64,000 bases of DNA from Planctomyces sp. SH-PL14 (GCF_001610835.1 NZ_CP011270.1:3738001-3802000); one strand, 5' to 3'; shown: positions 27,280-37,846, numbered from the stretch's first letter. Numbers and translations are program-made. The notes: a model not told the origin generated them from the sequence alone.

Positions 27280-27366
27280 TCGACAAGTTGGTCCCGGGCC
27301 CGTGGTGGTCGCGTTGATCGGCCGCTAGAACATGGGTCCAACGTTCCTCTTCCTCGCGAGGCTGAC

Positions 27367-28380
27367 GTGAGCCGTTCCCGCACCCACCGCCGACCGTTTC
27401 TCAACTTCGGGCTCATCCTGCTGTGCGCCCTCCTGGGAGCGATCGATCCGATCACCGCGGCCGAGTCGAAGCCGGCCGAAGCGAGCCAGGAGGCGAAGGG
27501 GGGCAAGACCGTCCGGCTCTTCACCGTCGGCAACAGCTTTTCGGGGAACGCGACCCGGTTCCTTCCCAGTCTGGCCAAGGCCGGCGGACAGACCCTCGTC
27601 CTCGGGACCGCCTCGGTCGGCGGGGCCCCGCTCGCGCTGCATTGGGGCAAGGCCGAGGCCCATGAGAAGGACCCCCAAGACCCGGAAGGGCTCTACGGCA
27701 CGAAGAAGAAGGAGGGCCTTCGGGAACTCCTGCGGGGCGAGAAGTGGGACTACGTGACGATCCAGCAGGCGAGCATCAAGAGCCACGACCTGGAGACCTA
27801 CCGGCCCTACGCGAAGCAGCTGCACGATTACATCCGAACCAACGCCCCTGGAGCGAAGGTGCTGGTCCACCAGACATGGGCCTACCGTGTCGACGACCCG
27901 CGGTTCGCCGGCCGGCCCAAGGCGGGCGAGCCGACGACGCAGGAGGAAATGTATCAGCAGCTAACCCGCGCCTACCGCACGATCGCGTCCGAGCTCGGGA
28001 CGCGGGTTATCCCGGTCGGCGATGCGTTCCACCTGGCAGACACCGACCCCAAGTGGGGCTACCGGCCGGACGCGATGTTTTCTGCGAAGACCGCCATGTC
28101 GCCCGCGCTCCCCGACCAGTCCCATTCGCTGCACGTGGGTTGGAAGTGGTCCAAGTCGGCCGACGGCAAGCCGTCGCTCCAGATGGACGGGCACCACGCC
28201 AACGATGCCGGCCAGTACCTGGGGGCGTGCGTCTTCTATGAGGTTCTGTTCGGCGAGAGTGTCGAGGAGAACTCCTTCGTCCCGAAGGGGCTCGATCCGG
28301 AGTATGCGAGGTTCCTCCGCCAGACCGCTCACCGGGCGGTCGCCGAAGCGGCTGAGCGCGAGTCCGCGGCCAATCGCTGA
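27367..28380 (+). CDS. Exported DUF4886 / SGNH-hydrolase-like protein
   Basis: This 337-residue protein has a signal peptide (about 10-30, ending ITAAES). The domain opens with LFTVGNSFSGNATRFLP, which matches DUF4886 and the GDS-like nucleophile block of SGNH hydrolases. It ends with DGHHANDAGQYLGA, whose Asp-x-x-His fits the catalytic pair. The WDYVTIQQAS and QTWAYR segments are also typical. The start is GTG 27367, the only codon that gives a full signal peptide; the frame upstream runs into the dispersed repeat. The family is presumed to de-esterify polysaccharides or lipids, but no substrate can be named. It converges on the PepSY gene across 27 bp. Confidence 0.8.
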   Translation: MSRSRTHRRPFLNFGLILLCALLGAIDPITAAESKPAEASQEAKGGKTVRLFTVGNSFSGNATRFLPSLAKAGGQTLVLGTASVGGAPLALHWGKAEAHEKDPQDPEGLYGTKKKEGLRELLRGEKWDYVTIQQASIKSHDLETYRPYAKQLHDYIRTNAPGAKVLVHQTWAYRVDDPRFAGRPKAGEPTTQEEMYQQLTRAYRTIASELGTRVIPVGDAFHLADTDPKWGYRPDAMFSAKTAMSPALPDQSHSLHVGWKWSKSADGKPSLQMDGHHANDAGQYLGACVFYEVLFGESVEENSFVPKGLDPEYARFLRQTAHRAVAEAAERESAANR

Positions 28381-28407
28381 GCCCGGCGTTCCTACTCCGC
28401 CGTCCGG

Positions 28408-30105
28408 TCAGCGGACGAGCCGGAACCACACAGCGGTGAAGACCACGCACACGGCGAGGAAGCCGCCGAACGCGAGAGAGACCGCCACCGGCGCACGAGA
28501 CTCTATCGGCTCGGAGGCGACGAAACGCTCGAGAGGCGCGACGTCGAACTCGGCGGAGTGCTCCTGGCCCTCGCGGTCTTCCAGCGTGACCGTGATCCGC
28601 TGAGCGGCGAGACCCGATGTGTCGGGGAACTTCGCGCTGAAGGCGTGCCGGGTCCCCTGGAACGCCGCTCGAACACTCTGTTCATCGGAACCGGTCAGCA
28701 ATCGTCCCTCCAGCCTGCGGAGGTTGGGGAACCGGCCGTCGGGAAAGACCGCACGAAAACTGACGGGCTTTTGGCCCCGGCGATGGAACTGCTGAAGTTC
28801 GAGCCGGTAGGGGCCGAGCGGCTTCTCACCGAGACTGACATGGGGAGCGAGTCCGGGCAGCGACTGAACGGGGGGGGGAACGTTTCTCCAGGTGTAGGCG
28901 CCGGCTGTCGCCAGTATGGCGGCCGTGACGACCGTGGAGCATCCCCACTCGACGCGGCCGCGCGAGGCGACACCGCCGCGGACCGGGATGGCGGGAGAGG
29001 GCGAATCCGATGAGACGCCACGAGAGCGCGAGGAGCGCTGAAGCCAGATCGTCGCGCCGACCGGGATCAGGGCGCTGACAACGAGTCCGCCGGCAAACCA
29101 CAGGAGCCGCGTCGGGAGTCCGCCGAACGTCCCGAAGTGGAGTGGATCGACGATCTGGTCGAGCGTTCCCGAGAGGTCCGTCGACGGAGCGGCCGACAGG
29201 ATCGCGCCGGTCACGCCGTCGAACTTCACGAAGTCGGGAGTACGGCCCCGGAACAGGGTCCGGCGATTTGTGTAGAGCGTGACCGCTCCGTTGGGGTCGG
29301 GGGCGAACGTCACAAACCGCGGGTCAAAACCCGGGAACTCGCGCGTGGCGGTCGCCGTGAGATCGGCCAGCGAGGCGCGTGGCAGGAAGGGGTCTTCCCC
29401 GCTCTCTTCCGCCGAACGGTCGGCAGCGCGCTTTGCCGCCGCAGCGACCGGCGCGGTCCAGAGGGGACGCAGCCGCATCACGAGATACCACGTCCCCGTC
29501 GCTCCCCAGAGCAGGAGCAGCACCGCGCCCCAGACTCCGAGGAGCCGATGCAGGTCCCGCCAGAAGACGGACCAGCCCGCTCTACGCCGCAGGACGAAGA
29601 GCTTCGTCCAGAATCGGGCGTAACAGCAGAGCCCGGTGATTCCCGAGAGCATCAGGATCGGCCCGTAGAGACCGACCAGGTATGTCCCGTGAATCCCCCC
29701 CACGCCGAAGATGTAGAACTGCTTGTGGAACACCCGGAACAGGACCCGGGCGCGGTGCGGTGAGGTCGGTCCCAGGATCTCGCCGGTGCCGGGATGGACG
29801 AGATACGCGACGCGAACGCCATCCTCGCGCTCGACCTCGACGGAAGCCGCGAATCCCGGGTCGGTGGACGTGATCGAGGCGACCGACCAGTCGGGGTGGT
29901 CGGACTCGAGCTTCGCCTGGATCTCGGCCAGCGACAGCCGGGGCTCCTCGCTGCCGACCCGCAGCCGCGGGTCGATCAGCGCGTCGAGCTCCGGACCGAG
30001 CGTGGCGACTGTCCCCGACAGGCAGATGACGAACAGGACCACGCCGCAGTGGAGTCCGGTCCAGCGATGGATGGCATACAGCGTCTTGCGGGAAACCCAG
30101 GCCAT
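28408..30105 (-). CDS. PepSY-associated TM protein (iron-regulated type)
   Basis: This 565-residue inner-membrane protein opens with RKTLYAIHRWTGLHCGVVLF, the family's first helix with His residues. It has an extracytoplasmic PepSY-like domain, further helices (YGPILMLSGITGLCC and LHRLLGVWGAVLLLLWGATG, again with His), a second PepSY-like region and helices near 340-365 and 400-420. Relatives include siderophore-reductase-type proteins such as FoxB/FhuF-linked PepSY proteins, where membrane histidines may hold heme. It has an added C-terminal extracytoplasmic domain (about 425-540) and a last membrane helix. It ends a seven-gene operon. A link to iron is inferred from the family; I saw no Fur box. 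Confidence 0.82.
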   Translation of the reverse strand: MAWVSRKTLYAIHRWTGLHCGVVLFVICLSGTVATLGPELDALIDPRLRVGSEEPRLSLAEIQAKLESDHPDWSVASITSTDPGFAASVEVEREDGVRVAYLVHPGTGEILGPTSPHRARVLFRVFHKQFYIFGVGGIHGTYLVGLYGPILMLSGITGLCCYARFWTKLFVLRRRAGWSVFWRDLHRLLGVWGAVLLLLWGATGTWYLVMRLRPLWTAPVAAAAKRAADRSAEESGEDPFLPRASLADLTATATREFPGFDPRFVTFAPDPNGAVTLYTNRRTLFRGRTPDFVKFDGVTGAILSAAPSTDLSGTLDQIVDPLHFGTFGGLPTRLLWFAGGLVVSALIPVGATIWLQRSSRSRGVSSDSPSPAIPVRGGVASRGRVEWGCSTVVTAAILATAGAYTWRNVPPPVQSLPGLAPHVSLGEKPLGPYRLELQQFHRRGQKPVSFRAVFPDGRFPNLRRLEGRLLTGSDEQSVRAAFQGTRHAFSAKFPDTSGLAAQRITVTLEDREGQEHSAEFDVAPLERFVASEPIESRAPVAVSLAFGGFLAVCVVFTAVWFRLVR

Positions 30106-30178
30106 TCTGGTCTCAAGCGGAACGAAGCTCGCCGGGGACGGCAGCGCGGTGTCGGAATTCGAAGAGGTCGAGTGCGGT

Positions 30179-30634
30179 TCACTCGGGAAGGCGAATCGGC
30201 GGAAGCTCGCCGCCGGCCGGTTCGACCGTCAGCGAGAGCGTCGTCGTCTTCGGATCGGCCAGCTTCCCCTCGAATCGATCGGCGACGTCTCCGCTGAAGA
30301 CCGCTTGGAGCTGTTGTTCCCGCGGCTGCGTTTCGATCCCGCGGGGCCACAGGACGGTCACGCGATACCGGCCGGGCGCCGCGCCATCGCTCCCCTGGGC
30401 GACGCCCGGTACGAGCGTGCCGTCCGCTTCGACGACTCCTCGCGGAGTCCACAGCGACGGAGCCTCGGAATGGAGCGTGACCAGCGCCCCGACGGCAGGC
30501 TTCTCCCCCGAAAACACCTTCACCCGGACGGGGACCAGTTTCGGCTTCGGCTCCTGAGCCGTGCAACCGGCCAGAAGGGCCAGCGGCGCGAGGAGGGCGG
30601 CGAGGACGACACGGAACGAGGAACGAAATCCCAT
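30179..30634 (-). CDS. Small lipoprotein with carboxypeptidase-regulatory-like fold
   Basis: This 151-residue protein has a lipoprotein signal peptide with lipobox LLAGC (Cys24). The mature part is a single beta-rich domain (VRVKVFSGEKPAVGALVTLH, then GRYRVTVLWPRG) like the Ig-like carboxypeptidase regulatory domain often found in planctomycete lipoproteins. It lies between the second DUF1559 gene and the PepSY gene, 73 bp from the latter. Its role is unknown; such proteins are usually thought to bind partners at the envelope. Confidence 0.8.
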   Translation of the reverse strand: MGFRSSFRVVLAALLAPLALLAGCTAQEPKPKLVPVRVKVFSGEKPAVGALVTLHSEAPSLWTPRGVVEADGTLVPGVAQGSDGAAPGRYRVTVLWPRGIETQPREQQLQAVFSGDVADRFEGKLADPKTTTLSLTVEPAGGELPPIRLPE

Positions 30635-30659
30635 GAGGGCACGGAAGTCCAGAGAAGGG

Positions 30660-30706
30660 CGACAACCGGCGCCGAGCTCCTCTTCGAAAGCTCGGGCCGG
30701 TTGTCG
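30660..30706 (-). promoter_or_regulatory. Long stem-loop inside the PepSY operon
   Basis: CGACAACCGGC (30660-30670) pairs with GCCGGTTGTCG (30696-30706), and CCGAGCT (30672-30678) with AGCTCGG (30689-30695). This gives 18 bp with one bulged G and a 10-base loop. It falls in the 105-bp gap between the DUF1559 and lipoprotein genes. No T-run follows on the minus strand, so a message-stabilising or processing element, or a leaky terminator, is more likely than a full stop. Confidence 0.6.
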
Positions 30707-30739
30707 ATATGGGGGGGGCCGGGGTCGCCGGACGCGCGA

Positions 30740-31738
<999 letters not shown>

Positions 31739-31791
31739 GGAATCAAATCCTTCGGGCGAACCTTGGGTTCGGCAGGCGGGAATGGGCGAAG

Positions 31792-33405
31792 TCACGGGGC
31801 AGCCTCCGGCGAGCTCTCGGGACGGAAGGCGGTCGCCTCGGCGGCGTCGATCCAGCCGCTGCCGTCGCGATCGATGGCGGCAAACTGGTCCGCCTCTCCG
31901 AGAAATTCGGCGCGGGAGACCGTGCCGTCCTGATTGCGGTCCATCGTCTTCAGCCACGCGGGTCCGGGGCGATCGGGAACGGCGACCAGCGACTCGGGGT
32001 GTCCGTGGCTGACGGTGATCCAGACGTGACGCGGAATCCGCGTCCCGTCGAGCCGGCCGTCGGACAAAACACCGAGTCGATCCAGCCGATCGGCCGCTCC
32101 GCGGAGCTCCGGGGGGGCGAGTCGACCGTCGCGATCCTCATCGAGGAGCTCGAACACTCCCTGGCCGAGATCGAGGGTCGTCACCAGAAACTGTCCGGCA
32201 CACAGATCCCGGACGAGGCCCAGCCACGCCTCATGCTCGGCCCGTGAAAGAGCTGCGTCGCCATTGCGGTCCGCGACGTCGAGCACTCTCCGCAGCGACA
32301 AATCTTTGACGACCGCGGGACTCTGCGCTGTCAACGCACCGCGTCGATCGGTGTCGGCCTCGTCGAACCGGGCCGCGGCCCGTTGGCAGTGCTCCTTCAG
32401 CACGGCGGGGAGCCGCCCGGGATTGGCTGGCAGCGAGAGCCGGAGGCCTGCATCCGGAAGGAGCCGCTCCGAGGCCTCGCGGGAGAGAGCCGGGGCTCCC
32501 TGCTCCCAGACGACGTGCCAGGGGACCGAAGGAAGCGTTCGGATTCGTTCCCGGAGCGTCGTCTCTTCGGACGTTCCCTGCGACGCGATGCCGAGCGCTG
32601 TCCGCGCCCCAGCCAGAACCGGATCGGACGTTTCTGAAGACGCGGTCAGAGAACGGGCGAGCTCTTGAATCCAGCCTTTGCCCTCAAGGTCGAGGGGCAA
32701 CAGCGTGATCGAGCGAAACGGCCGAGCGGCCGGCTCCTTGGAAGCGGCGCCGGACTCGCTCCCCCAGGGCTGGAGACGCAGGGTTCCGGCCGCGCCGGGA
32801 TAACGGGTGCCGGCCACGAGTTCGTCCGGCGTCACCAGTTCGTCCTGGTTGAGATCGAGTGGAGCCAGGGTCTCGCGGGCTCGCTCCAGTTCCCGCCGCG
32901 AGACGACTCCGTCGCGATCGGCGTCGAGGCTCCTGGCCAGGGCGGCGTTGAGCGCGGCCACGTCGGGGGCCGTTCCGGTGCCGATCGTTACTTCGGCTCC
33001 GCGCCGGCCGTACCACTGGCGGACTTCGTCGGGCGTCAGCCGGCGATCTCCATCGCGATCAAGGGCCTCCCAGTGTTTTCCCAGTCCGGTCGGTGCGAGG
33101 AAGGCCCCCCAGAGCAGGCTCCGCAGTTCGTAGTCGGTCGGCAGGCGGCGGGCTTCGGGTTCGGTGAGAGCCCCGTCGCCGTCCCGGTCGTGAAACTCGA
33201 ACAATCGGTCGAGGGCCCGCCTCCAGACCATCGGTGCCGAGTCTCCGTCGATCGCCAGGGCGAGTTCCACCCGAACCAGTCCGCGAGTTCCGGCCACCAG
33301 CAGGCGGGCCGCCTGACGGCTGGACTCAGTCTCAGTGGCCTCCGCTGCGAAAGCGGCCGTGTGGCTCAAGAGCCCCAATAGAAGGAAGGAGGAGCGGAGC
33401 ATCAT
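31792..33405 (-). CDS. Exported multi-EF-hand protein
   Basis: This 537-residue protein has a signal peptide (about 1-20, ending AFAAE) and at least seven EF-hand-like calcium loops. Examples are DRDGDGALTEPE, DRDGDRRLTPDE, DADRDGVVSRRE, DLNQDELVTPDE, DRNGDAALSRAE, DEDRDGRLAPPE and DRNQDGTVSRAE; the last is paired with DRDGSGWIDAAE near the end. A GGAGGTG ribosome site precedes the ATG, which overlaps the DUF1501 stop. Calcium binding outside the cytoplasm is very likely. In its operon it may stabilise or anchor the secreted DUF1501/DUF1553 proteins, which is inference. Confidence 0.87.
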   Translation of the reverse strand: MMLRSSFLLLGLLSHTAAFAAEATETESSRQAARLLVAGTRGLVRVELALAIDGDSAPMVWRRALDRLFEFHDRDGDGALTEPEARRLPTDYELRSLLWGAFLAPTGLGKHWEALDRDGDRRLTPDEVRQWYGRRGAEVTIGTGTAPDVAALNAALARSLDADRDGVVSRRELERARETLAPLDLNQDELVTPDELVAGTRYPGAAGTLRLQPWGSESGAASKEPAARPFRSITLLPLDLEGKGWIQELARSLTASSETSDPVLAGARTALGIASQGTSEETTLRERIRTLPSVPWHVVWEQGAPALSREASERLLPDAGLRLSLPANPGRLPAVLKEHCQRAAARFDEADTDRRGALTAQSPAVVKDLSLRRVLDVADRNGDAALSRAEHEAWLGLVRDLCAGQFLVTTLDLGQGVFELLDEDRDGRLAPPELRGAADRLDRLGVLSDGRLDGTRIPRHVWITVSHGHPESLVAVPDRPGPAWLKTMDRNQDGTVSRAEFLGEADQFAAIDRDGSGWIDAAEATAFRPESSPEAAP

Positions 33406-34709
33406 CCCAGCACCTCCTCGATCACGGCGGCCGACTGGTCGACGACCCAGATCGGGCGGTTCACGTTCGACAGGTGCGACGTCCGGCAGTCGATGCCGAG
33501 CGCCGTGCAGATCGTCGCCAGGACATCCGGGACCTTGACCGGGCGGTCGACGACCGTCGTTCCATCGGGACTCGTCGCGCCGAAGGCCTGACCGCCCCGG
33601 ATGCCGCCGCCGGCCAGGACCGTCGAAAAGCCCTGGGGCCAGTGGTCGCGCCCCGTCTGGGCGTTAATCCGCGGCGTCCGTCCGAACTCGCCCATCCAGA
33701 CGACGAGCGTTGACTCCAGCCGGCCGCGGTCCTGCAGGTCCTGCATCAGCGCGGACCAGGCGCGGTCGAAGACCGCCGCGCGCTCCGCGACCTGGGCGAA
33801 ATTGTTCGCGTGCGTATCCCAGCCATCGAGCGTCACTTCGACGAACGGGACGTCGCGTTCGATGAGCCGCCGCGCGAGCAGGACGCCCTGGCCGAACAGG
33901 CTCCGGCCGTAGGCATCCCGCGTCCCCTCCGATTCCCGGGTGAGATCGAACGCCTCCGCGGAGGACTCCTTCATGAGCCTCACCGCTCCGTCGACCGCCG
34001 AGAGACCGCTGGCCGCGACTGCGCCGGGACGCGAAGCGGCAAAGCGGCGATTCCTTCGCGACAGGACGTCGAGGCGGGCCGAGGTCTCGGCCGATTCAAG
34101 CGGTGCGTGCGGCCGGAGGTTAGCGATCTGAAGCGCCTGCTCGACCGTCGGGGCCGGCTCCTGCCCGAGAACGAGCGGATTGAAGCCGGGGCCGAGGAAC
34201 CCGCCCGCCAGGTTGAACTCGGTCCCCCGCGGCGGAGCGATGCTGACGTAGTCGGCCAGGTCGCGGACGACTTCAGTCCGGTCCCGGGCCACGAGGGCTC
34301 CGAGGGCGGGAAACTGGATCGCGCCCTGCGGCGCGTAACCCGAGCGGAGCAGATGGCTCGCCCGTCCGTGGTCCCCCTCCTTGGTGGTGAGCGACCGGAT
34401 CACGGCGAGCTGATCGCTCCAACGGGCCAGTTGCGGGAGATGCTCCGAGAGCTCCAGCCCCGGCGTGCGGGTCGCGATCGTCTTCGTCGGCCCTCCGTGT
34501 TCGTGGCCCGCCTTGACGTCCCACAGGTCGATCGTCGAGGGGCCGCCGTTCATCCACAGCAGGATGCAGGACCGTTTCCGCTCCGGGCTCGCCGCCACGG
34601 CGGAGGCGAGCGGGGCCAGCCACGGAGCGACGGCGGTGCCGGTCGCAACGCGCAGCCAGTGGCGGCGGGAGAGGTTCGACGAACGGAAAGACGAAGGGTG
34701 GTTCGACAC
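33402..34709 (-). CDS. DUF1501 secreted protein
   Basis: This 435-residue protein has a Tat-type N-terminus (SRRHWLRVATGTAVAPWLAP). It is a DUF1501 protein with an alkaline-phosphatase-like fold: CILLWMNGGPSTIDLWDVK, GEFGRTPRIN and GRDHWPQGFSTVLAGGG are the family blocks. The start is GTG 34709; no ATG lies near, although the frame is open to 35393 inside the previous gene. It follows the DUF1549/1553 gene by 20 bp, the standard planctomycete pairing. The function of the pair is not established; they are expected to work together in the periplasm. Confidence 0.87.
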   Translation of the reverse strand: MSNHPSSFRSSNLSRRHWLRVATGTAVAPWLAPLASAVAASPERKRSCILLWMNGGPSTIDLWDVKAGHEHGGPTKTIATRTPGLELSEHLPQLARWSDQLAVIRSLTTKEGDHGRASHLLRSGYAPQGAIQFPALGALVARDRTEVVRDLADYVSIAPPRGTEFNLAGGFLGPGFNPLVLGQEPAPTVEQALQIANLRPHAPLESAETSARLDVLSRRNRRFAASRPGAVAASGLSAVDGAVRLMKESSAEAFDLTRESEGTRDAYGRSLFGQGVLLARRLIERDVPFVEVTLDGWDTHANNFAQVAERAAVFDRAWSALMQDLQDRGRLESTLVVWMGEFGRTPRINAQTGRDHWPQGFSTVLAGGGIRGGQAFGATSPDGTTVVDRPVKVPDVLATICTALGIDCRTSHLSNVNRPIWVVDQSAAVIEEVLG

Positions 34710-34729
34710 AGGCAGAGCTCGGTAACGCG

Positions 34730-36307
34730 TCAGTGATTCGTGCTGAATTCCGTGGAGTTCACCAGGACCCAGAACACCCCTCCCAGATGTTCCGGCGACA
34801 GCGAGCCGCGGTCGGGGACGAGCGTTCTCAGCTCCGTCAGCTCCTCGTCCCCCGGGGGCCGGCCGAGCGTGGCGAGGCAAACCCCCTTGAGCTGACCATC
34901 GCGGTTGAGGAATGGGGAGGAGGCGATTGCCGTCACGGTCGGGCTGCTGGTCCACTCCCGGCCGAGTGGACCGTTCATCAGCTCCAGCGTCTGAAGAATG
35001 GAACGCTGCGCATTCGCCGGCTGATCCGTGGCGAAGGCGGTGACAACGCGCTGCCGCTCCCGCGCGCCGCCGCGGTCGACGGGATCGGCCCGCTCGAACG
35101 GGAACCCGGCCGCGGTCCGCAGGCTCGCATAGAGCTGTTCCCCCGACAGGCCACGGACCGCCATTCGGGCAAAGTGGGTGTCGCCGGAGCCGAGGTCCCG
35201 CGTCACGATCGCCGCGCTGGAGAGCTGGTAGACCTGGGACGACACGATCGCCCGGGTCAATCGACTGAGGTCGAAGCCCGTTTCGGCAAAGGACCGCGCG
35301 AGGTGGTCGAGGAGCGGGGCGTGTTCTGACCGGCTGGCGGCCGACAGGTCGTCGAGCGGCTCGACGAGTCCCCGCCCCAGGAGCGAAGCCCACGTCCGGT
35401 TCACCGCGTTGCGGGCGAAGTAGGGATTGTTTCGCGACGTGATCCAGGCCGCCAGGACGTTCCGGCCAGTGTCCCGCTGAAGCGTCGACGGCAGGACCAC
35501 CGGCTCGTCGCTCAGCCAGCGGGCGGCGACGACCTGGTCCGTCTGCGGGATCCGGATGGTGAGGGCCGTGGGAACGTCCGCCGCCGCGTCCGTCTCCCCT
35601 CCCGGTGCGACGAAGAAAGCGGCGAATTCCCAGAACTGCCGGTTCGACCAGCGGGCGAAGGGATGGTCATGGCACTGGGCGCAGTCGAGGTTCACGCCCA
35701 GCAGCAGCCGCGACGAACTGGCGGCGAGGTTCTCCGGCTTCCGCTCGCCGACCGCGAGGAAACTCATCGCGGCGGAGGAGGTCTCGCGGTCGCTGTGCGT
35801 GGCGGTCAGGAGCTGCGTGATGAGCCGGTCATAGGGGGTCCCCTGCGAGAATTCCCTCTGGAGCCACGCTTCGAACGGGAGGGCGAGGGCCGCATACTCG
35901 GCGGCCGAAGCCTGCGGGAGCAGAATCCGCCGCCAGATGTTGGCCCGGTGCAGGCTGTGGGCCGGCGATGCCACGAGACGCTCGATCCAGACCCCTCGCC
36001 GCGTGGCCGCGGGAGCCGCGAGGAACTCTCGGACTTCCGCCGAAGTCGGGATCCGGCCGATGACATCGAGCGAGAGCCGCCGCAGGAACACCGCGTCGTC
36101 ACAGAGGGGCTCGGGACGGATCTTGAGGTCGCCCCAGAGCCGCGCAAAGTGCGCGTCGATCTGATGCGTCATCGGCTCGAGCGCCGCGGGCTCGGCGCTC
36201 GGCCCTTCGCCACGCGCGGCGAGGGGCCGGACGAATAACAGCACGAACAGACACACGCAGCAGCGGGCGGGGATCGGACGGGTGGGGGCAGTCGCGAGCG
36301 AAGGCAC
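34730..36307 (-). CDS. DUF1549/DUF1553 secreted protein
   Basis: This 525-residue protein has a signal peptide (about 14-33). DUF1549 follows (FLRRLSLDVIGRIPTSAEV) with the CAQCHDHPF block (209-217), a CxxCH that could bind heme c. DUF1553 comes next (NPYFARNAVNRTWASLLGRG). Many relatives carry an additional N-terminal cytochrome c domain; this one does not, so it is a short version. The start is GTG 36307, 3 bp after the DUF1559 stop. It is the second gene of the operon and the usual partner of DUF1501. Confidence 0.87.
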   Translation of the reverse strand: MPSLATAPTRPIPARCCVCLFVLLFVRPLAARGEGPSAEPAALEPMTHQIDAHFARLWGDLKIRPEPLCDDAVFLRRLSLDVIGRIPTSAEVREFLAAPAATRRGVWIERLVASPAHSLHRANIWRRILLPQASAAEYAALALPFEAWLQREFSQGTPYDRLITQLLTATHSDRETSSAAMSFLAVGERKPENLAASSSRLLLGVNLDCAQCHDHPFARWSNRQFWEFAAFFVAPGGETDAAADVPTALTIRIPQTDQVVAARWLSDEPVVLPSTLQRDTGRNVLAAWITSRNNPYFARNAVNRTWASLLGRGLVEPLDDLSAASRSEHAPLLDHLARSFAETGFDLSRLTRAIVSSQVYQLSSAAIVTRDLGSGDTHFARMAVRGLSGEQLYASLRTAAGFPFERADPVDRGGARERQRVVTAFATDQPANAQRSILQTLELMNGPLGREWTSSPTVTAIASSPFLNRDGQLKGVCLATLGRPPGDEELTELRTLVPDRGSLSPEHLGGVFWVLVNSTEFSTNH

Positions 36308-36310
36308 GTC

Positions 36311-37243
36311 TCAGAACTCTCCTTCGTCGATCACTTCGTTCCCGGCGCGGCTGACGAGGGCGTAGAGCGCCATGTCGTCGATTGTCGACTTCAGGAACCG
36401 CACGGCTCCGTCGCACATCAGGGCGTTCACGCCGTTCTCGTGGAACGAGTAGAAGCCGTCCGAGTTGTTGCAGTTCACGCCGCAGGTGGTGGCGTCGGTC
36501 TCGCCGTTCTCTCCTCCGGCTCCGCCGCGGCGGCTCGTGCGGATCCACATCGCGTTGTAGGACGCCCACGCGCCGACCCAGCTTCCGTAGGTCTGGTCCT
36601 TGTTGTCCGGAAGCCGCTTGCCGTTCTGAAAGTGTCCCCAGCGGGCCGCCTGCTCCGAGATCAGGATCGTCGTGCCGGCACCGTCGGTGATTTGGCTGCG
36701 GCGGGGAGTCTCGTTGTACCACGCCAGCGCGCCCAGTTGCCGGCCGGGGGGGAGTCGCTCGTCGAGGTAGCCGCGGGGGACCATGTAGTCTCCGGCCGCC
36801 GCGAACTTCTCGGGGTGGATCTCGCCCATGATCTTGAGGGGCCCGACCGGCTTGGCCTCCGGCGAAGCGGGACAGAGGAACAGCGGCACCTGGACCTGGA
36901 CCACCTTCTGGTTCTCAGGGTCGTACCAGTTCCGCGTGTAGTCGTACTGTTTGGCGAGATCGCCGACATCGAGGTACGGAAGGAGTTCTGCGGTCCATCC
37001 GCCGTAGATCGGATCCCAGTGCCCCGCGCGGGGAAGATGGCTGTGGGCGGTCTCGAAGGCGTTGACCCCTTTGCTGAGCGTGACCAGGTTCTTCTCACAC
37101 TCCACGCGGCGGGCCGCGGAGCGGAGCCGGAGGAAACCGGGAGTGGCGATCACGACGAGGAGGAGCCCGATCACCACCGCCGTGAGGAGCTCGACGAGCG
37201 CGAATCCTCCGCGGGCGCTCTCGGACCGTTGTTGCCTGTTCAC
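36311..37243 (-). CDS. DUF1559 pilin-like protein (first in operon)
   Basis: This 310-residue protein has a pilin-like N-terminus, GGFALVELLTAVVIGLLLVV, and the DUF1559 C-terminal block FHENGVNALMCDGAVRFLKS. The start is GTG 37243 with a very strong GGGGAGGGG ribosome site 8 bp upstream. It is the first gene of the seven-gene minus-strand operon. It differs enough from the second DUF1559 protein in the operon that recent duplication is unlikely. A central loop has an inserted glycine- and arginine-rich patch (RRGGAGGENGE). Confidence 0.88.
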   Translation of the reverse strand: MNRQQRSESARGGFALVELLTAVVIGLLLVVIATPGFLRLRSAARRVECEKNLVTLSKGVNAFETAHSHLPRAGHWDPIYGGWTAELLPYLDVGDLAKQYDYTRNWYDPENQKVVQVQVPLFLCPASPEAKPVGPLKIMGEIHPEKFAAAGDYMVPRGYLDERLPPGRQLGALAWYNETPRRSQITDGAGTTILISEQAARWGHFQNGKRLPDNKDQTYGSWVGAWASYNAMWIRTSRRGGAGGENGETDATTCGVNCNNSDGFYSFHENGVNALMCDGAVRFLKSTIDDMALYALVSRAGNEVIDEGEF

Positions 37244-37846
37244 TCGATTCCCCTCCCCTTTTGTCGCGTCGCGACTTCGTTCTCGCTGGTGCCGCCCCGG
37301 ACACCCGCAGCCAACCCCGCCTCGGAGCCGGAGCCTGGATGATGGATCAATGCATTCGTGGTGCCGTCTTCGGAAAGACGACCGTTCCTGCCAATCGGAC
37401 CATCTCCCCGGAGCCGCTGCACACCAGGACAGAATCTCGACTGTCTGGCGAACATTTGTCCGGGGTGTGACGGACGCGGCGAACCGAGTGCCTCGGGTGC
37501 CACGGCTCCCACTTCGCCGACGGATCAGGGGACGAGCGTGGAAAACGTCCCGGATACGACTGGGGAGCCGGCCTCACCGCTGGCTGGCCTGATGGGCAGG
37601 CTGGCTAACCCCGCGCTAAGAGGGCGCGGGACGGATCGGGCAGGACGAGCATCGAGTTGAAAAGACAGCAATCGTAATGCCACGTCATGTTCGTGCCGAC
37701 GCTGACTCAATCGCCATCCCGCTCTGCGTGGATCTCCTCCGTGGGATCTCATTCAGGGATCCTGATGGACCGACCTTCTCATTGCCCCAGGGAACATTTC
37801 CCGGGTGGTACAGGGAACCGCTCCCCAGGGTCGACCAACTACGATC
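37244..37846. other. Long spacer before the PepSY operon, no gene seen
   Basis: This spacer should hold the promoter of the minus-strand operon. A small hairpin GTCTT-CGGA-AAGAC lies near 37369-37382. I found no convincing Fur box, sigma54 site or coding frame with family resemblance. The right part borders the complete copy of the dispersed repeat. Confidence 0.5.

Noticed and set aside
37244-37846. Fur box in front of the PepSY operon
   Set aside because: No GATAATGATTATC-like dyad was found on either strand, so iron control rests on the protein family alone.
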